Source: JANSWY01 sp965243755 | GTDB lineage: Bacteria > Bacteroidota > Bacteroidia > Cytophagales > Cyclobacteriaceae | Assembly (NCBI GenBank): GCA_965243755.1 | Contig: CBDEVW010000002.1 | Coordinates: forward strand, 248,001 to 312,000 | Length of the DNA stretch: 64,000 bases | Reading direction: 5' to 3' | Shown here: positions 34,383 to 42,846 of the stretch, piece after piece | Numbering within the stretch: the stretch's first letter is position 1 | Layout of the letters: each line of letters begins with the position of its first letter | Translations under genes and position numbers: made by a program | The notes under the pieces: generated by a model | Seen by the model: only the letters and a program-made list of their open reading frames with translations | Told to the model about the DNA's origin: nothing | The model's database searches: none

Positions 34383-35120
34383 ATGAGAAATATAAGTTTA
34401 GCAATTTCCTGTCTGTTGGCAATCTGTTTTGCTTGTGAAGACGATATCACCAGAACCCAGGTGGGTAAAGTGAAAATTGTTGTGGGCGATGGAGCTACAA
34501 AAAGTTTCTCCAAAGATGCCTTTGAATTACGTGCCGTTGGATTAGTAGACAATCAGTTGAAAATTCACGTGTCTTATGGTGGCGGATGCGAACCACATGA
34601 TTTTTCTCTGAAATGGGACGGTAAATGGACAGAGGAAGATGGCATTGAGACTGCTCAGGTGTATGTCGTACACCGGGATCTAAACAATGATGGCTGTGAA
34701 GCTTATCTTTCTGAAACCTTATCAATTGAGCTTACGGATTTGATACCTGCCGGATTAAATGCATCATCCAGAATTCAATTTATCAATGCATCTGATGAAT
34801 CCAGAACCATCTATTTAATGCAAGATTTTATATGGAGTAGTCAAAGTTCTGATTGTGAATTAGAACTTGTGTTGGAAGAAGTCATCTGCGGACTTGGCGA
34901 ATGGGAAAACAGGTGGTTTGTGTTGGACAATGATGGTAGCCACACCAGGTACTTGCAACCTGTTGAAGTTCCTATGAATTCTTTAAACCCTGAAGCAGGA
35001 AAAACATATCGCATTGGAGTTGAATATTTGTTTGGTTCTATTTACGACGGAGTAACCTGTGCTGCGTTTTCGGGTCCTTATCAGCCGGTCAGAATTAATT
35101 GCATTGAAGAGGTGCCCTGA
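34383..35120 (+). CDS. Lipoprotein, unknown function (245 aa)
   Basis: Signal sequence with lipobox ending CFAC near residue 18, then a beta-rich mature region with no recognised domain. Five later cysteine positions (for example GGGCEPHDF and NDGCEAYL, SDCELELV, VICGLGEW, VTCAAFS and INCIEE) suggest disulfides outside the cytosol. The C-terminus LNPEAGKTYRIGVEYLFGS is a beta-sandwich-like strand pattern. Typical of small surface or periplasmic lipoproteins of Cytophagales. The gene is monocistronic, divergent from the SMUG2-like gene with 109 bases between, and ends at a hairpin terminator (35155-35185). Confidence 0.75.
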   Translation: MRNISLAISCLLAICFACEDDITRTQVGKVKIVVGDGATKSFSKDAFELRAVGLVDNQLKIHVSYGGGCEPHDFSLKWDGKWTEEDGIETAQVYVVHRDLNNDGCEAYLSETLSIELTDLIPAGLNASSRIQFINASDESRTIYLMQDFIWSSQSSDCELELVLEEVICGLGEWENRWFVLDNDGSHTRYLQPVEVPMNSLNPEAGKTYRIGVEYLFGSIYDGVTCAAFSGPYQPVRINCIEEVP

Positions 35121-35154
35121 TTTGTGAAGACATTATTGTATTTTAAATCTCCAT

Positions 35155-35185
35155 ATCCCCATATAACATGGGGATTTCCTTTTTT
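35155..35185 (+). terminator. Rho-independent terminator after lipoprotein
   Basis: ATCCCCAT pairs with ATGGGGAT around ATAAC, followed by TTCCTTTTTT. It lies 34 bases after the lipoprotein stop and before the TerB-like/KirBac operon. Confidence 0.8.
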
Positions 35186-35259
35186 CCCTGTTTTGGTCTA
35201 ACTTGATTTGGTATAGTTTGGATGCTAGTATATGCTTCCTGTAAGAATCAAGTACACTA

Positions 35260-35655
35260 ATGATAGATCAGCAACTAAAACTTTTAATTCGATTGGCAGG
35301 ATCCGATGGGGTGATTGACGATGAAGAACGAAGATTGATAGAGAACCTTGGAACCGCTCATGGTCTCACAGATGGCGACATTAAAAATCTTATCACAGAT
35401 CCAGGAGGGGAAATTGACTATGATAACCTCAATGATGATGAGCGATTTGATTATCTCTACAATCTTGTTCATTTGATGAAAGTGGATGGTGAAGTGTACA
35501 ATCAGGAAGTGGAGTTCTGTGAGCGAATAGCCAAAAAGCTAGGCTACCAATTAGCAGCCATATACGAACTTTATCCACATGTACACCCCAAAGTAAAAAT
35601 CCCGGGGGAAATAAAAACATTGAAACAAAAGGTCAACGCATTTCTTAAAAAGTAA
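35260..35655 (+). CDS. TerB-like domain protein (paralogue 3)
   Basis: A 131-residue paralogue of the genes at 9286-9681 and 9713-10123. It carries an acidic first helix (LIRLAGSDGVIDDEERRL) and the core FDYLYNLVHLMKVDGEVY, which matches the family block. The paralogue differs in a 'GG' insert and in the C-terminus (HPKVKIPGEIKTLKQ). Its stop is 4 bases before the start of the KirBac-type channel gene, so the two and the following yccF gene form an operon. This points to a membrane-associated or ion-linked role for at least this copy (inference). Confidence 0.8.
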   Translation: MIDQQLKLLIRLAGSDGVIDDEERRLIENLGTAHGLTDGDIKNLITDPGGEIDYDNLNDDERFDYLYNLVHLMKVDGEVYNQEVEFCERIAKKLGYQLAAIYELYPHVHPKVKIPGEIKTLKQKVNAFLKK

Positions 35656-35659
35656 TTGA

Positions 35660-36604
35660 ATGGCCAAATCATTGGATCGGATCAAGGAACAATTTAAGGA
35701 ACTTGGTTTTGGTACACGTGGATTCCGGGACGCTGAGCGATTAATCAATAGGGACGGTTCATTTAATGTTGAAAAGAAGGGCGGTGGATTAGCCACTTTT
35801 AGTTTCTATCATTGGCTGATCAACATGTCATGGTGGAAGTTTTTCATTTTTGTAACAATTGCATATGTTTTCCTAAACCTCTTCTTCGCCACCATATACT
35901 ATATAATTGGCCCTGATGCCATTTCAGACCATTTTGCAAAATCTAAAGTTGGAGCGTTTTTTCATTGCTTCTATTTTAGTACTCAAACATTGACTACCGT
36001 TGGTTTTGGGAGGTTAAATCCAATAGGGCATTATGCTAGTATAGTGGCATCATTCGAGGCAATGGTTGGCCTGTTGTCATTCGCATTGGCCACTGGAATA
36101 TTATATGGTCGTTTTTCCAAGGCCAAAGCAAGAATATTGTTTAGCAAAAACATGTTGGTTTCACCTTACAGAGGAATAAGAGGACTAAAGTTCAGAATAG
36201 TCAACATGCGAAAAAACCAACTCATTGAAATGCAGGCAAAAGTCATGTACTCATATCTTGAAGTAGATGGCAATGAATTGAAGCGAAGATACAAGCAGCT
36301 TTCTCTTGAACTGGACTTTATCAATATGTTTCCTTTACCGTGGACCATTGTACACCCAATTGATGAAAATAGTCCTTTGCAGAACAAGGGTACACTGGAT
36401 CTAAGCAAAGAAGAAGCAGAATTTATTGTCATTTTGAAAGGCTATGACGATACATTTAATCAGTATGTACATCAGACCTTTTCCTACCGACATGATGAAG
36501 TTGTCTTTGATGCCAACTTTGTTCCTATGTTTGATGCCGGTGGTAGTGGGAAAAGTACGGTTTATTTAAATAAGGTCAGTAATTATCAAAAATCAATAAA
36601 ATGA
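35660..36604 (+). CDS. KirBac-type inward-rectifier potassium channel
   Basis: A 314-residue prokaryotic Kir homologue. A short slide-helix region precedes TM1 (about residues 60-85), followed by a pore helix and the selectivity filter TVGFG near residues 113-117 (TLTTVGFGRLNP), then TM2 (about 130-152). The large C-terminal cytoplasmic immunoglobulin-like domain typical of Kir channels follows (FRIVNMRKNQLIEMQAKV, LPWTIVHPID, FIVILKGYDDTF). TVGFG replaces the common TVGYG, which is seen in other KirBac channels. It is in an operon with the TerB-like gene (4 bases upstream) and overlaps yccF by 4 bases. Inner membrane. Confidence 0.93.
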   Translation: MAKSLDRIKEQFKELGFGTRGFRDAERLINRDGSFNVEKKGGGLATFSFYHWLINMSWWKFFIFVTIAYVFLNLFFATIYYIIGPDAISDHFAKSKVGAFFHCFYFSTQTLTTVGFGRLNPIGHYASIVASFEAMVGLLSFALATGILYGRFSKAKARILFSKNMLVSPYRGIRGLKFRIVNMRKNQLIEMQAKVMYSYLEVDGNELKRRYKQLSLELDFINMFPLPWTIVHPIDENSPLQNKGTLDLSKEEAEFIVILKGYDDTFNQYVHQTFSYRHDEVVFDANFVPMFDAGGSGKSTVYLNKVSNYQKSIK

Positions 36605-36978
36605 ATGTCATTGGAAATCTATTATGGATAATACTGGGAGGCTTTCTAGTTTCTCTTTTCTATTTATTAGGCTCATTGATACTTTTTATTACCATAGTAG
36701 GAATCCCTTTTGGCATGCAAACGCTAAAACTGGGTTCTTTTGCTCTTCTGCCCTTTGGCAGAACAGTCAGGCCAGGTGAAAGAATGAGTGGTTGCCTGTA
36801 CCTGATCTTTAATATTATATGGATATTAAGTGTAGGAATAGAAATAGCAATTGTCCATATAATCTTTGGAGTTTTGTGTGCCATTACGATTATTGGAATT
36901 CCTTTTGCCCGAAAACATTTTGAATTAGCAATGTTAGGAATAATGCCCTTTGGTCATGACATAGTGCCCGTAAATTAG
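36601..36978 (+). CDS. yccF: YccF-domain membrane protein
   Basis: A 125-residue inner-membrane protein with the duplicated YccF domain: two hydrophobic pairs, each followed by a GIPF(G/A) segment (ITIVGIPFGMQTLKLGSFALLPFG and ITIIGIPFARKHFELAMLGIMPFG, each written here only in part). About four membrane helices. Function of the family is unknown; in some bacteria it sits beside channel or mechanosensitive-like genes. Its ATG overlaps the TGA stop of the KirBac gene (ATGA), so translation is probably coupled. It is the last gene of the TerB-like/KirBac/YccF operon and converges with the 2,4-dienoyl-CoA reductase gene after only 10 bases. Confidence 0.9.
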   Translation: MNVIGNLLWIILGGFLVSLFYLLGSLILFITIVGIPFGMQTLKLGSFALLPFGRTVRPGERMSGCLYLIFNIIWILSVGIEIAIVHIIFGVLCAITIIGIPFARKHFELAMLGIMPFGHDIVPVN

Positions 36979-36988
36979 AAAAATTATT

Positions 36989-39022
36989 TTACACCATTGC
37001 CGCCAGTTTACTTGCCTGATTTATAGCAGCTTTCGCATCCAGTTCAGCAGCGGTATGAGCTCCACCAATGATATCAACATTAATTCCTGCTTCTTGCAAA
37101 GGTTTGAGCAAACTATTCTCAGAAAGCTGTCCAGCACAAATTACCACGTTATCAACCGGTAAAAGCCTATCTTCTTCTCCAACCGTAATGTGTAAACCGT
37201 CATCATCTATTTTCTTATACTGGACATTCGTTAGCATTTGTACATTTCGGTGTTTGAGTGTAGTTCGGTGAATCCAGCCCGTTGTTTTTCCCAGCTTAGC
37301 GCCCATTTTACCATTTGTACGTTGCAACATCACAATCTCCCGTGGAGAGTCTACTGGTTGAGGATCGACATTCTCTACTCCACCCCGCGCCTCATTTTGT
37401 GGATCTATTCCCCACTCACTTAAAAATTCTTCAATTGATTGCTCTTTACTGTCATGACCGTGACTCAGATACTCCGCCACATCAAAGCCAATACCTCCGG
37501 CACCAATAATGGCCACCTTTTTCCCCACTTCTTTTTCCTTCTGCAAAACATCAAGGTAAGACATTACCTTAGGGTGTTCAATACCGTCAATTCCAGGTTT
37601 CCTTGGTTGAATACCTGTTGCCAAAATTACCTGGTCATAATTTCCAGATTTTAAATCCTCAGCTGACACAGGGGTGTTGAGCTTTACCTCTACCGCATGT
37701 AATTCGAGTTGCTTTCCGAAATACCTTAGCGTCTCATTAAATTCTTCCTTCCCAGGAATTTTCTTAGCAATATTGAACTGACCACCGATTTTGTCTGATG
37801 CATCAAACAAAGTAACCTTGTGGCCTCTTTGTGCGGCGACTGTTGAAAATGCCAATCCAGCCGGACCAGCACCAACCACCGCTATTTTCTTAGGGTCATT
37901 GGTAGGCAAATAATTCAATTCCGTTTCATGACACGCACGTGGATTAACAAGACAACTGGTTAATTTATTCTTGAAAACATGATCCAGGCACGCCTGATTA
38001 CAGCCAATACAAGTATTTATTTCATCTTCTCTGCCTTCCTCTGCCTTTTTAACCAGTTCAGCGTCTGCTAAAAATGGTCTGGCCATTGAAATCATATCTG
38101 CATGACCATCGGCCAGTATTTGTTCTGCCACCTGGGGCATATTAATTCTGTTGGTTGTCACTAGTGGAACATTGACCTCCCCTTTAAGTTTTTTTGTGAC
38201 CCAGGTGAATGCACCTCTGGGAACCATCGTTGCAATTGTAGGGATTCTTGCTTCATGCCAACCAATTCCTGTATTAATAATGTTAGCACCAGCTTTCTCA
38301 ACCTCCTTAGCCAGATGGACTACCTCTTCCCAACTGCTGCCTCCGGGAACAAGGTCAAGCATTGATAACCGATAGATAATAATGAAATCATCACCGGTAG
38401 CTTCACGTACTGCTTTTATTATTTCAATAGGAAATTTGATACGGTTTTCAAATGAACCACCATATTCATCAGTACGTTTATTAGTAGCAGCAGCGATGAA
38501 TTGATTGATAAGGTATCCCTCTGAACCCATAATTTCGACACCATCATATCCCGCTTTCTTCGCAAGCCTTGCGCTTCTGGCAAAATCATAGATAGTTCGT
38601 TTAATCCCACCTTTCGTCAAAGCAAAAGGTTTGAATGGAGTAATAGGAGACTTTATTGCAGAGGGGGCTACATTCAATGGAGAGTATCCATATCTTCCTG
38701 CGTGTAAGATTTGCATGCAGATCTTGCCTCCTTCTTTATGTACTGCTTCTGTGATTAGTTTGTGTTTTCTAACATGACGATGACTGGTCATCCTGGCGGA
38801 AAATGGTTTTACCCAACCAGCCCTGTTTGGTGCAATTCCTCCCGTTACGATCAAACCTGCTCCACCAGCAGCACGCTCAGCAAAATAAGTGGCCAATCTT
38901 TCAAAACCATTCTTTACTTCTTCCAATCCAGTATGCATGGACCCCATCAATACACGGTTTTTTAATGTGGTAAAACCAAGGTCCAATGGTTCAAATAGAT
39001 TTGGGTATTTGTTGTGTGCCAT
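36989..39022 (-). CDS. fadH: NADPH-dependent 2,4-dienoyl-CoA reductase / NADH:flavin oxidoreductase
   Basis: A 677-residue FadH-like protein. The N-terminal TIM barrel binds FMN (NRVLMGSMHTGL, HADMISMARPFLAD), the [4Fe-4S] cysteines are C-x2-C-x3-C-x11-C in CIGCNQAC...SCLVNP, and two nucleotide-binding motifs follow (VVGAGPAGLAFSTVA for FAD, IIGAGGIGFDVAEY for NADPH). It reduces 2,4-dienoyl-CoA from unsaturated fatty acids before beta-oxidation. About 2.6 kb beyond its start (from 41.6 kb) lies the MarR/FadN/FadA operon, which supports a fatty-acid role, though related Old-Yellow-Enzyme-like proteins can have other substrates. Monocistronic. Confidence 0.92.
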   Translation of the reverse strand: MAHNKYPNLFEPLDLGFTTLKNRVLMGSMHTGLEEVKNGFERLATYFAERAAGGAGLIVTGGIAPNRAGWVKPFSARMTSHRHVRKHKLITEAVHKEGGKICMQILHAGRYGYSPLNVAPSAIKSPITPFKPFALTKGGIKRTIYDFARSARLAKKAGYDGVEIMGSEGYLINQFIAAATNKRTDEYGGSFENRIKFPIEIIKAVREATGDDFIIIYRLSMLDLVPGGSSWEEVVHLAKEVEKAGANIINTGIGWHEARIPTIATMVPRGAFTWVTKKLKGEVNVPLVTTNRINMPQVAEQILADGHADMISMARPFLADAELVKKAEEGREDEINTCIGCNQACLDHVFKNKLTSCLVNPRACHETELNYLPTNDPKKIAVVGAGPAGLAFSTVAAQRGHKVTLFDASDKIGGQFNIAKKIPGKEEFNETLRYFGKQLELHAVEVKLNTPVSAEDLKSGNYDQVILATGIQPRKPGIDGIEHPKVMSYLDVLQKEKEVGKKVAIIGAGGIGFDVAEYLSHGHDSKEQSIEEFLSEWGIDPQNEARGGVENVDPQPVDSPREIVMLQRTNGKMGAKLGKTTGWIHRTTLKHRNVQMLTNVQYKKIDDDGLHITVGEEDRLLPVDNVVICAGQLSENSLLKPLQEAGINVDIIGGAHTAAELDAKAAINQASKLAAMV

Positions 39023-39141
39023 TCATTCAAAATTTTAGAACATTAATGTTAATGAATGGCACAGACTTTTCACAAGCTAGTATGCAGATTTACAGGACAT
39101 TGTCCTATAAAAGTTAATGAAATTTGATTTCTAAATAAATG

Positions 39142-39176
39142 AAAAAAGCTCCATGGAAAATCCAGGAGCTTTTTTT
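39142..39176. terminator. Strong hairpin terminator (ECF operon end)
   Basis: AAAAAAGCTCC pairs with GGAGCTTTTTT, with an inner TGGA/TCCA stem around an AAA loop. It lies 85 bases after the stop of the 125-residue gene (39261) on the minus strand and upstream of fadH. A-run and T-run flank it, so it can work in both directions. Confidence 0.8.
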
Positions 39177-39260
39177 AACTCGCTTAACCCTTTTTAGCGT
39201 AGGACAAAATAGGGTTAATTAACACACACCTCTCTACTAGAAATTAACTGCAGAGTATTT

Positions 39261-39638
39261 TCAATCTTTTTGAACTTCTTCCGATTCAATCAATACATAT
39301 TGAAAAACAGGATCCGAATTGGGATCTTTTGAATGGGCCGCCATTTCTTCCATAGTGGCTTTCAAAACCTGTTTAAAACTTGATTGTTTCTTAGGGCCTC
39401 CACCCAATAAAGTTTTCAATTCATCAATACTTTCTTTCAACATAGCCCGATATCGCACGACTTCCCTGTATTTATCCCTTGCCTGGGCAAGAGTAAAATT
39501 AATCTTAGCAATTTTCGATGCTGATAAGTTGCTGGAAGGCCCGTCCTCGATGTGCCTTTTCACTATTGCATCGCCCAGTTGGATTAATTCATCCACATCA
39601 TTGGGTAGATTGATTTTTAGGTGTTGGTCGTGATTCAT
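39261..39638 (-). CDS. Unknown protein of an ECF/FecR operon (125 aa)
   Basis: A soluble, strongly helical, charged protein (VDELIQLGDAIVKRHIEDG, ASKIAKINFTLAQARDKY, ELKTLLGGG) with no signal peptide or known domain. It overlaps the FecR-like gene by 4 bases and is third in the sigma/FecR operon, in the place where a SusC/TonB receptor gene often starts in Bacteroidota. That suggests a role specific to this regulon. A coiled-coil-like pattern is plausible around residues 45-80, but this is inference from the sequence only. Confidence 0.65.
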   Translation of the reverse strand: MNHDQHLKINLPNDVDELIQLGDAIVKRHIEDGPSSNLSASKIAKINFTLAQARDKYREVVRYRAMLKESIDELKTLLGGGPKKQSSFKQVLKATMEEMAAHSKDPNSDPVFQYVLIESEEVQKD

Positions 39639-40768
39639 TTCCTATTTGTTTCAGCTGTATCAATTTCTACTTCTATTTCCGATGTTTTCGATAGCCAGTC
39701 AAGCATCAATGTTTTCTTAAATTCCACAGATTGCCCAGGTGGTATGGATTCTTCCAGCATAAAATAGGTAGAAGCTTTCTTTCCCTGTTTTTCCGTGAAA
39801 TACGTGATTTTAACTCTTATGTTTTCATAGGTTCTGCTCGATGATTCGTTTATCACTTTGCCTTCAACTTTCGAAAGATTTAGCATTGTCTTAGTCCAGT
39901 CATAATCAACTTTCAGAGATCCTTTGTCGATTGCAACTGACGGTTTGTGCGTCTTTAAATCATTACTCTCAACTACATTGACTGTCTCCTCAATAAAATC
40001 ATACGCTATATCTATGCTATCCTTTGTTTTGCTGTATGACGCATAATCACCTTTTTCAAGGTAATAAGTATCCTTTTCATTCTTTCCAAATGCCACCAGG
40101 CCACTTCTTACCATAATTGAAACCGAATCTTCCCCAGGATATGCCCTTAAAAGAAAACTTGTTCCCAGTACATTAGTGACCGTTCCGTGTGCCATGATTT
40201 TAAAATTACAGGTTGTATCTCTCTTCACATCAAACAATGCTGCGCCTTCAAGATATACTTCCCTGTTATTCATATTAAAGTTTTTATCATACCTGATAGT
40301 ACTTCCTACTTTGAGGCTAACCACAGTACTGTCTGGTAATATTACAGTTTTGTCGTAATCACTTGTCATCACCTGAATAATTTCAGGTTGTTCTATCAAC
40401 TGAGTTTCTTGCGGGCTGGCGTTCACAGCTAATCCGTATTGCTCTTCTTGTGTAATTGATTTGTTGGTGAACCAATATCCTGAAACAACAAGAAGAGAAA
40501 TTACAGCTGCGATCTGTAATGATCTATAAATATACAGCTTTGTTTTACTTTTTTCATCATATGTAAGCCGTTTATAAAAATCATCCCATTCTTTGTCAAT
40601 ACTATAACCATTCGGTTGAGTGATGTTAACGCTTTTCCATATCTCCTGATACTTGTCAAAATCACTTTTGAATTTTTCATCATCTAATAACCTCTTCTCC
40701 ACTAATAACCTCTCCTCTTCGGTGCAGTTATCAGATAAATACTTCGATATGATCAACTCGTTGGTCAT
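39635..40768 (-). CDS. FecR-type anti-sigma factor with extra C-terminal domain (377 aa)
   Basis: The N-terminal cytosolic part (about 1-80) has an anti-sigma-like helical start (IISKYLSDNCTEEERLLVEKRL). A membrane segment lies at about residues 84-101. The periplasmic FecR domain follows (LPDSTVVSLKVGSTIRYD, GAALFDVKRD, GTSFLLRAYPGEDSVSIMV). A further region of about 100 residues (about 270-377, LSKVEGKVINESSSRTYENI...) resembles the DUF-type immunoglobulin-like tail rather than the usual FecR end. It should regulate the neighbouring ECF sigma factor. No SusC-like receptor is in the operon. Confidence 0.88.
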   Translation of the reverse strand: MTNELIISKYLSDNCTEEERLLVEKRLLDDEKFKSDFDKYQEIWKSVNITQPNGYSIDKEWDDFYKRLTYDEKSKTKLYIYRSLQIAAVISLLVVSGYWFTNKSITQEEQYGLAVNASPQETQLIEQPEIIQVMTSDYDKTVILPDSTVVSLKVGSTIRYDKNFNMNNREVYLEGAALFDVKRDTTCNFKIMAHGTVTNVLGTSFLLRAYPGEDSVSIMVRSGLVAFGKNEKDTYYLEKGDYASYSKTKDSIDIAYDFIEETVNVVESNDLKTHKPSVAIDKGSLKVDYDWTKTMLNLSKVEGKVINESSSRTYENIRVKITYFTEKQGKKASTYFMLEESIPPGQSVEFKKTLMLDWLSKTSEIEVEIDTAETNRK

Positions 40769-40837
40769 GAATATTTATACTCTTTTTTAGTAATAGCAAC
40801 TTTTAGGGGGTTCACCCCCAAATGACATTCCAGGAAA

Positions 40838-41395
40838 TTACAATAGTAGTAACAGGATAAACACAACCATAGCACTAACCAAGTCCAAAACAATGTAAGG
40901 TTCCAGGTCTTCCCTTAATTTTTTAAGAGCAATCCCCATTTGATTTTCAACTGTTTTTATTGACAAGCCAAGTGTGTCTGCAATTTCCTGATATTTCATT
41001 CCCTCATACCGACTCATCAAAAATATTGTCTGACACCTGCTTGGTAGGTTATCAATAGCTTTATCAATATTTTGTTTTAACTCTGATGCTACGGTCTCTT
41101 CGTGGGGGTCAGATGTTTTACGATGTTGATCCGGAAGCAGTCCCTCTTCTCCAAGGATCGTAAGGCGCTTAATTTTTTTTGCGTAATTGATGGAAAGGTT
41201 GACTGTCGCTTTATACAGATAACTTTTGATACCGGGTCCTAATTCGATTTTATCCCTGGATTTCCAAAACTGATAAAATACATCCTGAACTATATCCTTA
41301 CACGCATCCTCATCGCGCACTATTCCGAAACTAACCCGGTAAAGTGCTTTATGATTGTCCCTAAACAATTTTTCTATTTCCTGCAGTTGGGCCAT
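40838..41395 (-). CDS. ECF RNA polymerase sigma-70 factor
   Basis: A 185-residue extracytoplasmic-function sigma factor. Region 2 is ACKDIVQDVFYQFWKSRD near residues 30-47, and region 4 is DNLPSRCQTIFLMSRYEGMK...YQEIADTLGLSIKTVENQMG. After region 4 a hydrophobic tail (VLDLVSAMVVFILLLLL, about 169-185) could anchor the protein in the membrane; similar hydrophobic ends occur in some Bacteroidota ECF factors. It is the first gene of the sigma/FecR/unknown operon, with a 69-base gap to the FecR gene. No SusC/SusD genes are present, unlike most FecR-linked ECF loci. Confidence 0.93.
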   Translation of the reverse strand: MAQLQEIEKLFRDNHKALYRVSFGIVRDEDACKDIVQDVFYQFWKSRDKIELGPGIKSYLYKATVNLSINYAKKIKRLTILGEEGLLPDQHRKTSDPHEETVASELKQNIDKAIDNLPSRCQTIFLMSRYEGMKYQEIADTLGLSIKTVENQMGIALKKLREDLEPYIVLDLVSAMVVFILLLLL

Positions 41396-41539
41396 TTGCG
41401 TGTTTTATCCTAAAGTTGGCGCTAAAAGGGGATAAGGTTACGAAATAATGGTACCAAAATCAATTTAGAGTACTTAAATCAGGATATGTCTGTTGTGATC
41501 AGCGATTATATCGGGTAAAGAAATTTTAACTTTAAAAAC

Positions 41540-41568
41540 AAAACCCCAACATTTGGTGTCGGGGCTTT
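41540..41568. terminator. Terminator of the fad operon
   Basis: On the minus strand GCCCCGACA pairs with TGTTGGGGT around CCAAA (one mismatch), followed by TTTTG and a T5 run. It lies 29 bases after the thiolase stop and upstream of the ECF gene start. Confidence 0.75.
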
Positions 41569-41597
41569 ATCGTGTAAATTAACTAAATGTATATCGA

Positions 41598-42770
41598 TTA
41601 ATTAAGGAATTCGTAAATACCAGCTACACCCTGACCTCCACCGACGCAAGCTGTAACCATACCATATTTTCCATTTCTTCTCCTCATTTCATTAAACAAT
41701 TGAATGGAGAGTTTTGCTCCAGTACAACCCAGTGGATGTCCAAGCGCAATCGCACCACCATTTACGTTTAACTTGTCCGTGTCCAGGTCAAGTCCTTTGA
41801 TCACTGCAAGAGATTGTGCCGCAAAAGCTTCGTTAAGCTCAATCAGATCTAAATCAGACTGTTTAATTCCAGCTTGCTTCAACGCTTTTGGCACAGCCTC
41901 TACCGGGCCAATCCCCATAATTCTTGGGTTTACTCCAGCAGCAGTATATGAAACCATTCTTGCAATCGGCTCCAGGTTTAATTCCTTCACCATTTTCTCA
42001 GACATCACCATAACAAATGCTGCTCCATCAGAAGTTGGAGAGGAGTTTCCGGCAGTCACCTGACCATTGTTTTTGAATGCTGGTCTTAATTTTGCAAGAC
42101 CCTCCATGGTGGTATCTGCTCTTACACATTCATCCGTGTCAACCACAAATTCCTTTTTCTTTCGTCGTCCTTCCTCTACATAAACTTCCTCCACCGTTAC
42201 CGGAACAATTTCATCTTTGAATTTTCCATCAGCAATAGCTTTCGCCGCTTTTTGATGGGAATTCATAGCAAACTCATCGGCTTCATCTTTGGAAATTTTA
42301 TATTCCATCGCCACCTCTTCTGCTGTAAGACCCATGTTGAGGTACCATTCCGGATGGTTTTCTGCGATTTTATAATTCAATGCTGGTTTGAACCCCATCA
42401 TAGGAACCAGGGACATTGATTCTGTACCGCCGGCAATAATACAATCTGCTGTACCGGAATGTACTCTGGCACATGCTAAATGGATAGCCTCCAAACCAGA
42501 GCCGCAATATCTGTTGATAATCATACCTGGTACTTCAATAGGCAATGACAACAATGAGATCATTCTTCCCATTTGCATTCCCTGTTCAGCTTCTGGTACA
42601 GCATTGCCAACAATCAGGTCATCAACTCGTTTAGCATCAAATCCTTCAATGGATCCAACTAAATGTTTTATTACATCAGCAGCCAAATCATCAGGTCGGT
42701 AAAATCTGAATCCTCCTTTTTTGGCTCTTCCAACTGCCGATCTATATCCTGCTACTATATATGCATTCAT
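41598..42770 (-). CDS. fadA: Acetyl-CoA acyltransferase (3-ketoacyl-CoA thiolase)
   Basis: A 390-residue thiolase. The acylated cysteine is in NRYCGSGLEAIHLA near residue 90, the catalytic histidine in GGAIALGHPLGCTGA and the second cysteine in ACVGGGQGVAG. These are complete, so the enzyme should be active: it cleaves 3-ketoacyl-CoA to acetyl-CoA in the cytosol. I use ATG 42770 (MNAYIVAGYRSAVG), the normal family start, rather than ATG 42806. It follows the FadN gene by 76 bases in the MarR/FadN/FadA operon and ends at a terminator. Confidence 0.95.
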   Translation of the reverse strand: MNAYIVAGYRSAVGRAKKGGFRFYRPDDLAADVIKHLVGSIEGFDAKRVDDLIVGNAVPEAEQGMQMGRMISLLSLPIEVPGMIINRYCGSGLEAIHLACARVHSGTADCIIAGGTESMSLVPMMGFKPALNYKIAENHPEWYLNMGLTAEEVAMEYKISKDEADEFAMNSHQKAAKAIADGKFKDEIVPVTVEEVYVEEGRRKKKEFVVDTDECVRADTTMEGLAKLRPAFKNNGQVTAGNSSPTSDGAAFVMVMSEKMVKELNLEPIARMVSYTAAGVNPRIMGIGPVEAVPKALKQAGIKQSDLDLIELNEAFAAQSLAVIKGLDLDTDKLNVNGGAIALGHPLGCTGAKLSIQLFNEMRRRNGKYGMVTACVGGGQGVAGIYEFLN

Positions 42771-42792
42771 GTTTTTTAGATTTAAATGTCTC

Positions 42793-42811
42793 ACCTGATT
42801 AGTCATCAGGT
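42793..42811. repeat. Intergenic inverted repeat in fad operon
   Basis: ACCTGAT-TAGTC-ATCAGGT: 7-bp arms with a 5-base spacer, in the 76-base gap between FadN and FadA. It may be an mRNA hairpin or a regulator site. It overlaps a possible upstream Met codon of the thiolase (42806). Confidence 0.35.
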
Positions 42812-42846
42812 CTAATATATAATTTAGATTTTCACTGAAGAGTTCA

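Noticed and set aside
34562..34577. CACGTG-containing sequence as a further parS site
   Set aside because: Flanks do not match the parS consensus beyond the central hexamer (AATTCACGTGTCTT), and it lies inside a lipoprotein coding sequence.
39094..39106. Palindrome AGGACA-T-TGTCCT upstream of fadH
   Set aside because: Short, single copy and 72 bases from the start codon; nothing ties it to a regulator. It shares ATTGTCCT with the 24.67-kb hairpin, probably by chance.
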